From the NCBI RefSeq assembly GCF_000003815.2, contig NC_049994.1, positions 14,455,190-14,519,189 of the forward strand: DNA of 64,000 bases, read 5' to 3'. The notes below the pieces were generated by a model. That model was not told where the DNA came from and made no database searches. It worked only from the letters and a program-made list of their open reading frames with translations. Position 1 is the first letter of the stretch, and every line of letters begins with the position of its first letter. A program made the position numbers and the translations under genes. This DNA comes from Branchiostoma floridae (Eukaryota > Chordata > Leptocardii > Amphioxiformes > Branchiostomatidae). Positions 1 to 15,000 of this stretch are shown here, one piece after another.

Positions 1-3000
1 CCAAAACGTCCAAGTGGGGGATATTCTCGTCAGCAGTGGTACCTTGGACCTGTACACAGCTTCAAGTGGACTCACTGTCGCGAAGATTGACGTGGCAAGC
101 AGAGGCGTGTTCAACATCCACAGTCACGGCAATTCTTCCGACTGGCTGGCGCTGCGCGTTCCCGAGGTTATTCTTCGGTCCAACAACTATGATTACGAGA
201 TATCCACGCTGAACTGTGAGAGAGCCTTACAGGTTGAAAGGTACATAGCACCAGAAATGTCTATTATCTACAGTCAAGTAGATTTTATCAATTTAGAAAC
301 CGTAATGAAATCAAACGATTTCCCTAACTTGATTCTGTAACTAATTATTTACTGTTCAATCTTAGAAATGCATTTGATTAAGGCGTTTAACATGCATTAA
401 TCTCAATTGTCAAATATTTCTATCTAAAATATGATGTGCTTTGTCAAAAGGGGAGACTGAACATCTAGACTGAATTAGTAACAAAAGGCAACAAATGTGT
501 TAAAACGATATGACATGGTACTTCTGCAGTACTTCTTTTGTCTGTTGTACCCTATACATATAAATAACAATTGCCCTTGCGATTTTGGAAACGGTTATTG
601 CTATGTTGCGTATCTTATTACTTGAATGTCCTACTTATACATTAATCGGCATGCTAATTACTATGTTTCAGACTTCACATGACAGCAGGACGGCACCATG
701 CAGGGCTCCTGTTAAAGGTGATGGGTGACGTGGTGATCACTGACAGTTGGAACTGGAACGGTGGGACCATTCAATCAAGAGGTCCAGTGTCTGTGAATGG
801 CCCACTTATGATTGAGGGTGACGCAAGCGGCACAGCGGCAGTGCCGGAGTTGTACCTGAATGGACCCGTGACGACCAGAGGGGCTCAAACAGTCAACATT
901 AACCACGGAGGGACGGTCGTTAACCGTGTAGGTAACGTGGTCTCCATCCGAGGCAACCTCAACCTTCGCGGGAACGGCCGCTTCCTGAACTACGGTGAGG
1001 TGAAGGTGGAACAGCCATCGCCTGGTACGGCGTCCATTTCGCTGTCATCATTCGACAACTTTGGAGGAACTACAGTATCAGGCACTCCTGGGTCTGGACT
1101 GAGTATCAGCATCAACCACGGCCTTACGGGGACTTACCATGTCTCCGAGAACAACGTTCTCACCATTGTCGGTCCATCCACCCACATAGGCAGGGTACTG
1201 AAGGATGCTGTACTGACTGGAGGAGGAACGCTCCAAGTAAATGGACCAGAGGTTGGTTTCAAGTCCATTCAAGTCAGCGACGTGTCAATCACAGCCGGTA
1301 CAGTCTACATCGGATCGGAGCAACGCCAAAGGATTCCCAGCCTGAAGGTTACCAGAGGTCTTGTTGTGCTGGATGAGTCGTCGTCAACAACTAAAATAGA
1401 CGATCTGGTTGTCACAGGAGGAGAGGTGACCTTCAACAGACCAACAACAATACAGGATCTTGAAATAAGGAGTGGAGTGCTGAGTGGCGATAGTGACATT
1501 ACCGTGAATGGCACCTTTGTCTGGACTGGGGGTACTCTATCAGGCAGGCTCGGCAGCCGGATAACCGTCAATGGAAAAATGCACGTGGCTCCGTCCGGAA
1601 CCCTGAATCTCAATCGCAACCTCGTCCTAAAAGGAAAGTCAGACTGGGTCACAACTAATCTGAATCTTGTCCTGACGAGAGCGTTTGAGATTTCTCCAGG
1701 AGCGTCGCTATGCGTCCATGGTGGAGGGATGTCCTTCACAAGTTCATCTAGTGATGAGAACGGAGCAGTGCTGAACTACGGAGACTTCATCATCGATGCC
1801 TCCTACCAAGATTTACGCATCAACACGCAGCTCCGAAACTACGCAGTCATTCAGATACAGCATGGAAACCTCCTCCTACAGAGGTCTTCAGTGATGGTCG
1901 GAGCTATGATGAATTCAACGGACAAGAGCAAAGTCGTGATTTCGGGCGGAAACCATGAGATCACCTCAAGTGGAACCACTGGCATACAAGAATGGAAACA
2001 TACTTTGGAGGTAAACGTTTCATTCCTTTTTTTGGTCCTATTGTGTTACACAAAACAACTGTTAATTAATGGCTGTCGAAAGGACAATTACATACTTGAT
2101 GACTTTTGAAAATTTGAATTAGATGCAATAATCCCCATTCTTTAATGATGGACAAACATGTATTTTGTTTAACTGGCAATGGCAAGTAATACCTATACTC
2201 CGTAGGTAAATAGTGGGAGCCTGTGGAGCAAGGACACAATTTGGTCTACAATGAGCGTGAATGGGGGAGATGTTCACATAGACCTTTCTGGTGGTTCTGC
2301 ATCAATGGACTCCATCAGTGTGACAAGAGGAACCCTTGACATCACCAGCACCACTCCCAGCAGTGCCGTGCCAACGCTGACTGTTCAGAACTCTATAACA
2401 GTCACATACGGGCAACTAAAACTTCTGGGAGCCAACTGCAAAGCCAAGCACATGACAGTATCCCACCAGAATGCAAGGGTTGAGATTGAAAGGAATCTAG
2501 AGATTGAAGACACGTTCCATTGGGATGCTGGGACACTAGCTGGCACTGCGTTTGCAGATTGTGAGATTGTGAGTATATATAGATCCTCCATAGCCAAATA
2601 GGCAAATCTTATAGTCAAATATCTATAGAAGATAAATAACAATCATCACCAATTAAGTAGTGATATGTAGTGCTATGGGTGTGCACGTGTTTTGTTTTGC
2701 TATATCCTGGTCATCTCGTATATTCACTGACAGAAGAAAATCCTTCTTTTTTTGCAGTCGCGTACCTCTGTATTAGGAACCCTGACTGTGACCGGTGATA
2801 GTACACGATATCTCAAGACACAATCAATGTTCATCCATGGAAGCGGCCAGTGGTTCGGTCAGGGTGAGCTCAGACTGGACAGTTCTGCTGAGCTAGTAAT
2901 AACAGAGGGCGCAACATTCCAGCACCATGGGGGAGGTATGTATGGAGTCTGTTTCTTCTTTCTGTATCACCCACCATGCAACCCTCCAAAGGCTAAGGCA

Positions 3001-6000
3001 CTGACGTCACCTATAACAGCATACTTGTTACTTACTCATCAGGATTTTCATATGTACATTATCAATTTTTTGTAGTTGCTGTTTGGCCATACGTCGTCCT
3101 CTGCACAGCTGATTCTTCTTCTTCATTCATATATTCATTCATTCATTCATTCATTCATTCACATATCAATTCATTCATTATTCATTCATTCATTCATCAA
3201 AAGCAGTAATGTTGTAAAAACTTACCCGCAGACCCAAAGACAAAATAAAGTGTCTGTCTTAATTATCATCATCATTGATATCTTTTCAGTTGCAGTCAGG
3301 GCAATCATCCCATAGAACATTTTCACCACACATGCATGGACCTTCGCATTCCTAATGTAAGGGAATGGCAATGGGTGTAGTCCATGTCAAGACTTCATAT
3401 TACGTTTTGATCTGAAATTTGTGCTTATTTTTAGGCACGTATTCATCGCAGGACCACCTTGCTCGGGTAGTGAACAGGGGTACATATGAACTGTTCCCCC
3501 ACAGCGATGTCAACATGAACGTCAAGCTTCAGAACACTGGCCAACTCCGTGTACCCGACACAGCAACATTGTCATTCAGGGGTAGGTGGAATCACTTCAT
3601 GTTTAGAAAGTGGAAATGATTACTAGTATAATGATAATATTTGCACAATGTACATGTATCATTTCAGGATTTGTATTGAACGATGTTCGTTATGACACCT
3701 GGAATACCAGCAACCTTTCACATAGAGCATCTATCATATCTTTCAAAATAACAGGATATATATATATTAATCATATCTTTCAAAATAACAGGATATATAT
3801 ATATTAACCATAAGTGCCCTATCTACCATTAGTTTGTCACCCGAGACGAAGCTTTTCTATTTGTAAAAAGAATTTGATTGAATTAAATTACATGTAATTG
3901 AGAGAATGAGACACGACCAATTAATGTGCTCCTAAAATGTATGCTACCATGATTATTACATCTAATGACTCAGTCAATTACTAACATCTACTTATCAACT
4001 TACGGTTATGCTTTTAAACATTGCAGCTGATTCTCAGTTAAGAGGGCAGCTCCAAGCCGATAAGGGATCCGTGCTTCAACTGTTGGAAGGATCCCACGTT
4101 CTCATCGACGAAGCTTCAACGTTTCGCGGTAAGTCAACGGTCAGATATTCTTGCTTTCAAACAGATTATGTAAATCAAATTTACAAGAGATTCACCCTGC
4201 ACTACACTGCAGTTTAGACTTTTCTTGCACCTGGTCCTATATATGTGCTTATGGTTCCTCTGCTGTGTTGCTGAAGATCACTTGTACATGTATATGCTGC
4301 ATACTTTGATTGTGTTTATTTACGCAAGGATGTGTAGGAAGTCACAGATAGACAGTGTAACAAAGTTGTCTAATATAGTCTTTTCAGGCTATAGCAAATG
4401 GGGCAATGCCAATGTGTTGTGAAAATCCCGTACCATTTTATACCCACAGGTAAGTTGTCATCGACGAGCCCTTTTGTTGTCTTTTACTCAAACCGATCAG
4501 TTGAAGACATTGAGGTGGGCGGAGGACAAATCAGGCTCCTAACTCATTTTTCCTCAATGCGTGTTCTCAAACTGACTGTCAATGGTGGTCATGTCACAGT
4601 AGAACCGTCTCGTATTGGGAACAGCCAAACAGAACTGTCTGTCGATAATGTAGAGCTCGTGTCTGGAACATTGGAACTGAACGTGCAGACCAGAATTGGA
4701 TACCTGTCACAGAAAGGAGGGTCCATACGGGGAAGTTTCGACATCTTTGTAGAAGAGTTTGAATGGTCTGGCGGGTCTGTAGTCGGTGAACTGAACAGTC
4801 AATTGCTGGTTGAAGATCTGGAATGCCGGGGAACAGGAACGAAGACACTGCAACAACGCTCATTGATTCTGCAAAGTTCTGGGACATTTGTAGGGGATGC
4901 TGCTGGAGTCATCGACATAAATGGACATGGAAACTTTGTAATTGCCAAAGATGCACAAGTAGTGGCAACTGCAGGAGTTACCATACAGTCAGACCTGGGC
5001 ATGTTTGAGAATAGAGGAATGCTAATAAATGCCCTCCAGGGCAATGGAAAGATGCTTGCAGTCAGTGGTCACTTTCGAAACACAGGTACGGTGGAGTGTC
5101 TGGATGACACAATGATGAAAGTATCGGGTACAGGCAAGTGGGAGGGCGTTCTGACAACTGGATCAAATGCCACTTTAGAGCTAGCTGATGGGCACCAGCT
5201 GTTCTTGTCGAGTTTTGAGGTGAATGGGACAGGGAAGCTGGAGGTCAGCAGCGGTTCCGTCTCCATGCAAACATGCAGCATCTCGGGAGCTGTGATGCAG
5301 ATATCTGCTCCTGTGTACGTCCAAGGAGAGGACCACTGCTTTATCCAGTCCCTCCGCGTCACAGAGAATGGGGTTTTCATTTCTCACAGCGCTGCTACTA
5401 TAGAACTGGTCCAGCAGATTGGTGGCGTTGTGCGAGCCCTGTCTTCTCTTACAGTCGCTGAGTATGATCTTGCTGGAGGGACCCTTCAAAGCCACAATGT
5501 AACAGAAGTAGACCGCCTACAATGGTCCTCTGGAGCGGTTACTGGAGGAAAACTGTACGTTGGTGTTGTAACGCTTAGCCAAGGGACAGACAAAGTTGCC
5601 TCACGAGCCGCGATCACTGTCTCGAGGAGATGTATCTGGGCAGAAGGTTTTGAGGAGACACTAGGTCTCCAGGAAAATTCAGTTTTAATCATTACACAAG
5701 AGGCATCAATGGAGGTAGAGAGCGTTGCGACACTCTCCAGTGAGACGGGCGACTCCTACCAAGGCCGACTCGAAAACCATGGGCAAATCAATGTTAAACA
5801 AACCCTCAGATCTTCAGCAGAGTTTGTCAACTTTGGGAATATAAGTATATCCGAAAGTAAACTCACGGTCACCACGAAAAGTGAAAATAGGGGATACATC
5901 GGAATTGGGAAAACGTCGGAAGTAGAACTAAGAGACCACTTTTCTTATCCCTCTTCGGTCATTGAAGGGGATGGCAAGCTGACACTGACTCAAGGTACCG

Positions 6001-9000
6001 CTCGGTTATCAACTGATACTTTGAAACAGAAAACCCTCCATGTAACCGGAGCTACTGTCACTATAGCGTCAACTACTGGACATGATTTTTCACCGCAAGA
6101 AGTAATAATCACAGGCGGGCAGGCGGACTTTGTCGGTAATAAGGGGGATACGTTTGAACTGGAGTCACTGACAATAGCTGGAGGAAGAGTGAAGATACAC
6201 AATCCATGTAACATATCACAGCTCACAATGACGGGCGGTTCCCTCAGCATCATGGCTCCTACAGAAATCACAACATTCGACTTCTTTGCTGGACAATTGG
6301 TTGGGTTGTCAGAACTAGGTTATTTGACTATTCACACGCTAACGCTGCACAACCAGAAGACCAGAGATGACACTGAGAAGGTCCTACAGTCATTGTTGAT
6401 AGATATCCATCGGAAAGTCCGTTGGTTACCTCCCTCCAAGGATACAATGAGGATGCAAGATGGTAGTAAGATTCGTCTACTGTCTGATTGTGAAACCACT
6501 TTGCAGGGCCAGCTGGAATTTCAAGGCAGCTCTGAAACAATTGAGAACTATGGAATTCTGACAGTTTATGGTTCAGATGAGGATCTTCCTCACATGAAGA
6601 CCTCTATTCGCATTGACCCCCACTTTAATAATGTTGGAACAGTTCGGGTGCAGGAAACAAGCATGGTGTCGTTTCAGTCAACAGCACAAATTTCCGGAAG
6701 CTTGACGGCTCACAGAAACGCAACTGTGGAGTTTGTCAATCACCACAGTACGACTCCACAAAACATAAAAGGAGGACGACTGACTGTCCAGAATTCCAAC
6801 CTTTGGATCCCTTCAACAAACACATTTACAGCACTAAACATCAACTTAAATGGACACGTCAACTTTGTCAGCAACGCTACAGATCCCGTTCATGATAGTG
6901 TTTTTGAAGAGGTCAATCTAAGAAGGGGGTCCGTCACTTTTGCTTCAGATGTTTCCATTGCTGTTTTAGAGATCATAGGTGGGACTGTTGAGTCAACAAC
7001 ACCAAACGGTGTCGTTCAGGCACAACAGATGACGTGTCAAGAGGACACTGAGTCATCTAACGTTCAAAGCTGCCACGTAACTGCAGGAGACGTACGTTTC
7101 GTCGGCTCTACTGTGACTATGATGTCAAGTTCTCTAAGAATTCAGCACAGTGGAATCGCTCGCAGTTCTGTACAAGTGGACATGTCCAATTCGTCAGTAC
7201 TTGTGAGCGAGGGCACCACCTTAGCAGTAAAGCACAAGATGGCTTTTAGAAAAACAGGGCTTGGGGAGTCAACCTTGGAGGTCGCAGGCATGGTTCTTGT
7301 TGAAGGCTCTCAGTTTGTGACCTCTGCAGCAGTTGTTCTTCCAAACACAGGCAACTTCACGGTGACCAAAGACTTCAGTGAACTTGATATTCACTCCACT
7401 GGCAGAAGTGCTGGTTCGTTCAACATCAGAGGCTCACATTCTACAATCACCTCAAGAGGTCCCGGTGATCTTGTCCTGGATAAGGGGTCATTCATTGGCC
7501 CGAATGCGACAATCAATGTGCAGGGCGGCCATACTGTGATAACGGGTATTGAACACCAACTACTTGAGAACAGTGGGCTTCGTATCACGCTACAAGGCAC
7601 TGGAATGATGACGCTAAATAGTTCCGAGTTAAGTGAGACTCCAAACCCGTTAACGGTTAATGAGGTGACGCTAAGATCACTGTCAAGCAAGTTATTTTTG
7701 TCAGAGGCAGCACCGAAAATACAGAAGATCGTCGTTGTTGAGGGCCAGGTTTACGGTGATGCTGAGTTTGGCACTGTCATACTACAGTCCAATATTCGCT
7801 TGGCTGACTGCAACTTGGACGTAGACCACCTCATCATCAGTGGAAATAACAATGATAACAAAGAAATGCAGGCTAGCAAAATCAACGTCCTTGCGTCACT
7901 TCGTCTTGAAGCTGATGCTACAATAGCTATGTCTCAAGGGTCGGTCCTTCGATTAGCACCATCGGCCATTTGTTCCATGGATAACGCTTTGGAGATCACA
8001 GCGTCAGATGTAGATAGCGCAGCGTCTTGGTTTATAAACGAAGGAAGAATGACCGTTAAACTTGGAGCGGGCAGGGAGGCTAGCATTGGGGCCAAGTTCA
8101 ACCACAGCGGAGAACTTGTCGTCGAAGACGGCCACTTGACAATGACAAACGATAGCTTCATTCGAGGAAGACTACAGGTTAACACAGGCAGCAGGTTGAC
8201 TCTATCCTCTGGGGTTCATCGGATAGAAAGTGGGTCTTCTTGTCTTGTGGAGGGCAGCCTGATCGTGGAAAGTGCTGCCTTTGTTGAGATGGAGTCGGAC
8301 GACATAAGCATAGAGAGTGCAACGTCACATGGAACTGTCAGTCTACGAGGTGAGCAAGATTCTCCCTTTACGCCCATTCTTGGACTTCTAAGTCAGTATG
8401 ACCACTTGAATTTTTGGTATGGATTTTATGTATTACCATTTTTCACTGATATCTATCAATACTTTTACTTTTTGCAGGTGAAACATGTATCTCTGGTTTG
8501 GAGTTGGCGGACGGTCACTTTGAAGTGGGTGGAAATGCTGGAATTGGTAGGAGAATTCCCTTTTTATCAGAGCTTACTAATAGCTAGAAGTAAGCTTAGT
8601 AAACAGTTGTAATCGAAATTGATGAAAGACACTTATAATATGCAAGATGCAATATTAGGTATTACCTAGTTGGTAGATCATTGCCATGATATGCTAGAGT
8701 TTCAAGTAATGGGCTTGTAACATGTTACTGTAGCTGTCTTACCATATACCTCACCAACATTTACTTTGTTGAATTAATAGAATTATGCTCTGTGTAGTTC
8801 GCAGCCCGTGGATCTGTCCTGCCTGCGCTTCGATAGCGAATATACGTTTATAGTGCATACATACAAGCCATGGCACAGCATTAATTCACGACAATATCCC
8901 AAGTCATGTCATCTAAATGTACAATATAGAACAATTACTTTTCAAAATCACAGGAGCACTAGACATGTCGGCAGCAACACTGTCTGTGCGAGGCGATGTG

Positions 9001-12000
9001 ACCGTGAACGGCCCAGTCAAGTGGCAGTCTGGGACCATCCAGCTGTCAGCAGGGTCCTCTCTCACTGTCAACGGGGATTTCACCCAGGCCATTTCCGAGG
9101 GCCAGCTGGAAAATCAAGGGGGCACTTTCACCATATCTCCAGGTGACACTAAGCACGTGGTATTGGCTACATGTATACCATAAAATGAAGTACAGATGTT
9201 GAGAGTTCGTTACTATCCTACAAGCCCTTGCATATTACGTAGGCATGTGCAGTCGTGATGCAAGCTCATATATCAATACCGCTTCATGTCAAGGTCCTTA
9301 CTGTTATTTTTTGCTTGAGAATTGTAGAGCAAAAATATTTCTCTGGCCTTTATCTGTCATTTCCTATATTCTTACAGAAACATAAGTACTTTCTAGGAGA
9401 GTACATTTATAACACACAGTATGATGGTATAGCTTTTGCTATTCTAAGCACCAGAGGTTGAGCACAGGTGCTTAAGTTTTTGTTTAACCAATATTAGAAT
9501 GCATACATTTTACATGTCACTTTTCTGTTCCATGTACTATCGTGTGATTTTGCGAACCAAGGGACTGCTCACATAATGATTGGATTTATTGTTGAACTCA
9601 GCCAATCCCTGTGGCGCTCATACTGACTGTACCAGCTGTCAAGGAGCCGGTGACTGTTCCTGGTACCCAACAGCAAACCTGTGTGTCCAGAATGCTATTG
9701 CAGGTCCCTCTACCTGTTCAGCTCGGAACTGCCTGCAGAGTGAGTCGATGTTTATGTTATCCTATCAATCTGAAACATCGAGACATTAAGATGTACTGTG
9801 TGCGTTCTGTACATTAAATGTGACTCACGGGTTTTCAGTATTTCTCACAAACTATGTCGAGTATAACTAGCATTTTAAAAACTTTGTGGAAAAGTTTGAT
9901 GAGAAAAATACACTACCTGACTATCTATTCACAGCTTATTCAGTCTGAAGGGCAAGCATGTGCCTTGATGCACACAATGCGATTTTATTGAGTGAAAATA
10001 GTCAGACTCAAAGTTTTATCCAGTCCAACAGCATGCTTTATCAAAATGTACAAGAACCTAGGGAACAAAATAGCGCAGTCTTGGTGAAATGTTCAAGACT
10101 TGCATTTGGCCCCGAATCTTTTTTTTTTTTGCACATCTACTTTTAGTATTCTTTGGTATATGAAGAGTATGCTACTTTATACTGCAATTTTGTAACGTTG
10201 GTACTTACATATTTAGAACTGGCCTGCAGCAACTTTGGGACGACAGAGGCGTGCAGCAGTCAACCCAACTGCACGTGGTGCCTGGCCTCAGACATGTGCG
10301 TACAGAGTGAGCAATGTCCCTCAGCTGCGGCATTCTGGAGCAGCTCAGCTGGTGGCGAATGGCACACAGCATCCAACTGGTTCAACGATACAATCCCAGG
10401 GGAGTCCAGTGAAGCTTTCCTCGCCAGCCTCTCTGAAGACTACGAGGTAAGAATAACAACACCAGTCACCGTCGAGGTGTTAGAAATCGGAAGCCAGTGT
10501 GACCATGCGTTTAACCAAGGCTGTGACACAACACAGACGCTCAATGTGCAGAGAGATTTGCAAGTGGGACGTCTGCTCGTTCGCAGAAATGCGCGACTTA
10601 TTTTCAGCGGCGACAATCTGATCATTGGAAGCAGTTTAACTGTAGAGGGAGCGATGGAGTGGAGAAAGGGTACCATTCGTGGAAATGGAAATGTAAATTT
10701 AATGGGAACGTTGACCATACCACAAGACTGCTACTACTGCTCTAAGAACCTTCAAGTACCTTTGGAAAACTACGGAAGAATCACCCTGCAAACCACAAGA
10801 AACGCGCTCACAATGAGTGCCCAGGTTAACATCACAAATGTAGGGGAAATCCTCATCAAAAGCAGTGGGGTAGTCAATGGAGGCACCATCTACAATGAAG
10901 GGCTCATCTTCTCAACCACACCCACCGCAACAATCAATTCAAACATGGTCCAGAACGGTAAAATTTTCTTGCGGCAATCTACGCTGCAACTCGGCGGAAA
11001 TGCAGAGTTCTCCGGTGCCACCATTGCTGACGAGGACAGTGAGCTGTTATTGAAATCGGGTATCCACACGTTTGCCTTTGGAAGTACCTTGCCATCATCC
11101 CTTACAATGGATGGAGGGACCACAGTTATCAACACCACAGGCAACGCGATCAAACAACTCCACCTCAAGAACAGTGCAACCCTTCAGTCTGACCAGGATC
11201 TTCTAGTAGACAACGTTTTCCTTGAAAGAGGCAGTCTACTTGGCCGAGGGGATTACCAGATCAACACTTTCAGCTGGAGAGAAGGAACCATCGAGGGCAT
11301 GAAGAGCATTTCAGTAACCAGGGAAATGACATTTCTTGATGATAGGTACTATTCTCAGAGAAAGACAATGGCAGAATCAAAATGTATGCTTAATGGTCGT
11401 GCAGTAGTCCAAGGAAGCCAAGCTACACTGACAATGAGTAGAAATGCAAGTTTCGAGGTGACGCCTTCAGGTGAGCTCCACGTGCCTACCAGTACAACCC
11501 TATCCTTACGGTGTTCAGATGTAACTTGTGTCGTTGTGAACCATGGGTCTCTAGATGTCATTGGCAGCTTAGTTGTAACTACGCAACTAAGTAGCATTGG
11601 GAGGGTATCAGTGGATGGTCGTGTCGAGTTGTCAGGAGATTCAAACTTTCAAATAGGACAAATTTGGGTCGGCACTTCTGGGACTCTCCATTTGGCAGGC
11701 AATCAGAAGCTTTTCAATATGGAGGAATTAGTAGAGATAAACGTACACGGCACACTGTCTGTTGGAGATGGGGCCCTCATGGTGTCATCACAGAATATAG
11801 CATTCATAAATAACGTCCACTGCAGTGGTGGCAGTGTACGGTTCACAAATACAACAAACTTACAAACCATCGGAACTATCTATGCGAGAAATGCTCAGAT
11901 TACACTGCAAACTGGCCACACAGCAGGACTGAACATTGGGAAAATTGATGGAAGATACAATGGAGATATAACTCTGGCATCACCAACCACTGCCTCGGAC

Positions 12001-15000
12001 ATTGTATTACAGGAAAACTCGAACCCCGGAGCAACTGTTCGTCTTGATTCACCACACCATGCCTACAGTGTCTTGAATTCTATTACTTTGAATGGAGGTC
12101 AACATAAAATCGAAGGAACAGTTGACGAGTCAGGAACAAAACCCACCTTGTATGTTGTAGGCCAGATGACCCTGAATCATGCTCACCACCGAGACTTTTC
12201 CTTTCAAAATGTGGACATGTCCATTGGCGGTACCCTTTCGCACACTTGTCTTGACAACTATTACCGCGCTGTCTACTTGGTCGATGGTAGCACTCTTACA
12301 ATTGAAGAATCCGGTCGGGCAGAAATAGGTCGTTGCAACTGGCAACATTCTGGATCGCTCCCAACTTCCTTTATGAACAACGGTGTCCTGTTATTCAGTG
12401 GTGACCCGGCAGCGATCCACACTACCTTTGTCCAGGACGGCGCCATGTACACAACAACCAATACAAACCTCCATCTGTATGGCCAAAGCATCCTGCAAGG
12501 GAACGTCACCATCGGTGAGAACGCTGATGTGAACTTCAGAGGCGGCTCACAACATCACATCCTCAGCAACTTAATTCTCGACGACTCATCCACGCTCAAC
12601 GTCTTCGATAGCAACACGGTCTTAAACGTATCGACCGATGACCTGAGGTTATCAAAAATCAACGTCAATTCCGAAGGAGGACGTATTGTCCTGTTTAGCA
12701 GAAGTGATGCTGGGAGTGTCAATCGCCTGGAGTTGAGAAGCGGAAGCGTCCAGATCGGCACCAGCCAACTGACGACTGATGAAATCTTTCTGACAACAGG
12801 TAAGAATAAACTTATGATTTAACATTGGCTACCATAACACTCATACTAAAGCTTACATGAGTGGTCCTATCTAATGTAACTTTTGATACTTCAGATGCAT
12901 CAGTTTACTATGTAGGTAGCTAAAGGCTTCTGGACAATAAAATAGAACATTTACCATATATAATTACCCTCACAAATTTTGCAGCAAAGAGAACATCTTT
13001 TCAGAATAATTTACAGTTTTTTTCAATTCAACAAGTAATTTTTCTCTATATATATTTATTTTAAGTTTGCAGCGCTTAATAATTCTGTGCCACCGATGCG
13101 GTTAAGATAATTAGTGAAACAATGGAAGACAGAGCAATTGTTCATAGAGAGGAAACAACAAACCACGAGAGAATGTGCGAGAGAAACAGACTTACAAACA
13201 TCGATATCACAAATAGTTCATAACAATATTGTTTGCAATAATATATCAATGTCTGTTTTCTTCGTGTTATCCCTTCAGGTGAGATATCCGGGAACGATGC
13301 ACATGTGTGGACGCGCAAAGCAACCCTGCACGACACTGATGACCACCGCAGCTTTGTGCGGGTAGCAAACTTAACCGTGTCAGAGAAGCTGCTGATTTCA
13401 AAAAGTTACCCGAGTAATAGTCGCCAAGTAACAATCGACAGCTGCGTTACCATACTTCCTTCTGCCACCTTAGTTGCTGTAACGCGCTTCACCATGTACG
13501 GAGAAGGAGAGATCGTTAACGAGGGGAACTTTCGTATTGATAGTAACGATGACCAGTGGCTAGACATAAGGCTAGGATTTGTCAATCATGGACACCTTCA
13601 AGTGACTAACAGACTTGTCTTCAACAATGGTGGCAGCAACCATGGAGAGATCCGCATGGTACCGACATCAAAGTTGTACTTAAGGTCAAGTAAGGTATAC
13701 AACATGACAAGCGCAGGGGAGATCTTTGGCTCGGGGACAATATACATGGACACCGATGACCCGGTGGTATACCTTAGTGGTAAAGATGATTCCATGGAAA
13801 GTTCTGGAAAAGATATTGGTTTGGTGGTTTCCAGAGGCAGGTGTTATGCAGACTTCCGCCAGGCGCATAGCCTTGTACAGCGAATATCAATATCAAGGGA
13901 TTCCATTGAAATCACGGCAAGTGCGAGCAATCCGCCACATATTGCGGAAGTGAACTTCCTCCCGGACTACAACTACAACACCTTCTTCACTTGTGCAACC
14001 GGAACAGGCTTGTCTATTGGGAAGCTGACGCTGAGACAGTACCGTTCCTCCGGTCACTTTGGACACGGATGTGGAGTTGTGACATCTAACATGATCTGGT
14101 CTTCAGGCGTCATCAACAGACCAGCCTACTTCTACGTGATCGGCCACTTAGATATCAAACATGCCAGTGGTTACAAAAGGATTGTCGGCACCAACATGTC
14201 AATCACGGCAACAGCAGTGGCCGATGCGGACTCCGCAATCTACATGGCCGATGAGTCTAAGATTGACATCAATGGATCGTTTTCGTCATACAGCAATTTG
14301 CGTTTTCAGAAGGAAGGAAGCGGGACGCCGCAGTTGGTCATCAGTGGCCATGTCCGTCTGTTACAGAGAGGCAAGTCAATGACTGTGACGTCGGGAGTTT
14401 CATTGGTCAATTATGGGACCATCGAAGTCCTTCATGGTACACTGTCAATCCCGTCCACCGATTGCCACAGTGGTACGTTTGTTGTGGCTAAAGGTGCACT
14501 CCTACAGTTTAACAGTGGAGTGACGCAAGTGGGAAGTGACTGCAGTTTTGAAGTGTTTAGTGCAAGCATTTCGGGTAACAGTCGACTGGATGTAGTTGAC
14601 ACTAAGAGCATTCCGCAGTACATCACCATTTCGAGTGGAACTCTTGTTCTGAACCCAAACAGTAACACAACAGTTGATACCTTAAATGTGAACGGTAATG
14701 TTGAGATTTCCGGTCAGTTTAGGGTCAGAAAGTTTAACTTGAACTCAGGCAACATGGAGGTGAATGGACTGGTTATCATCACAGACGAGATGGCATGGAG
14801 TGGTGGAAATCTCATGTCAAACCAGATGCACATAGATGGAAATCTGTATCTAACCTCTAGCTCAACCAAATATCTGCGCTCTGGAACGCTAGTAGCGACC
14901 GGAACCGTTTCTTCAAAAGACTCGCAGACGTTGCAAATGCAAGGGGATGCCGTGTTTGATTTGCAAGGGTCAATGGGGGTACAAGACAGTCTAAGAATTG

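Noticed and set aside
233..240. Donor at 233 for the first giant-gene exon
   Set aside because: Phase 0 entry into the next exon gives an early stop. Ending at 240 (GAAAG|GTACAT) restores the long frame.
4388..4449. Alternative exon start at the AG near 4388 of the giant gene
   Set aside because: In the required phase it meets a stop within 12 codons. The AG at 4449 keeps the frame open.
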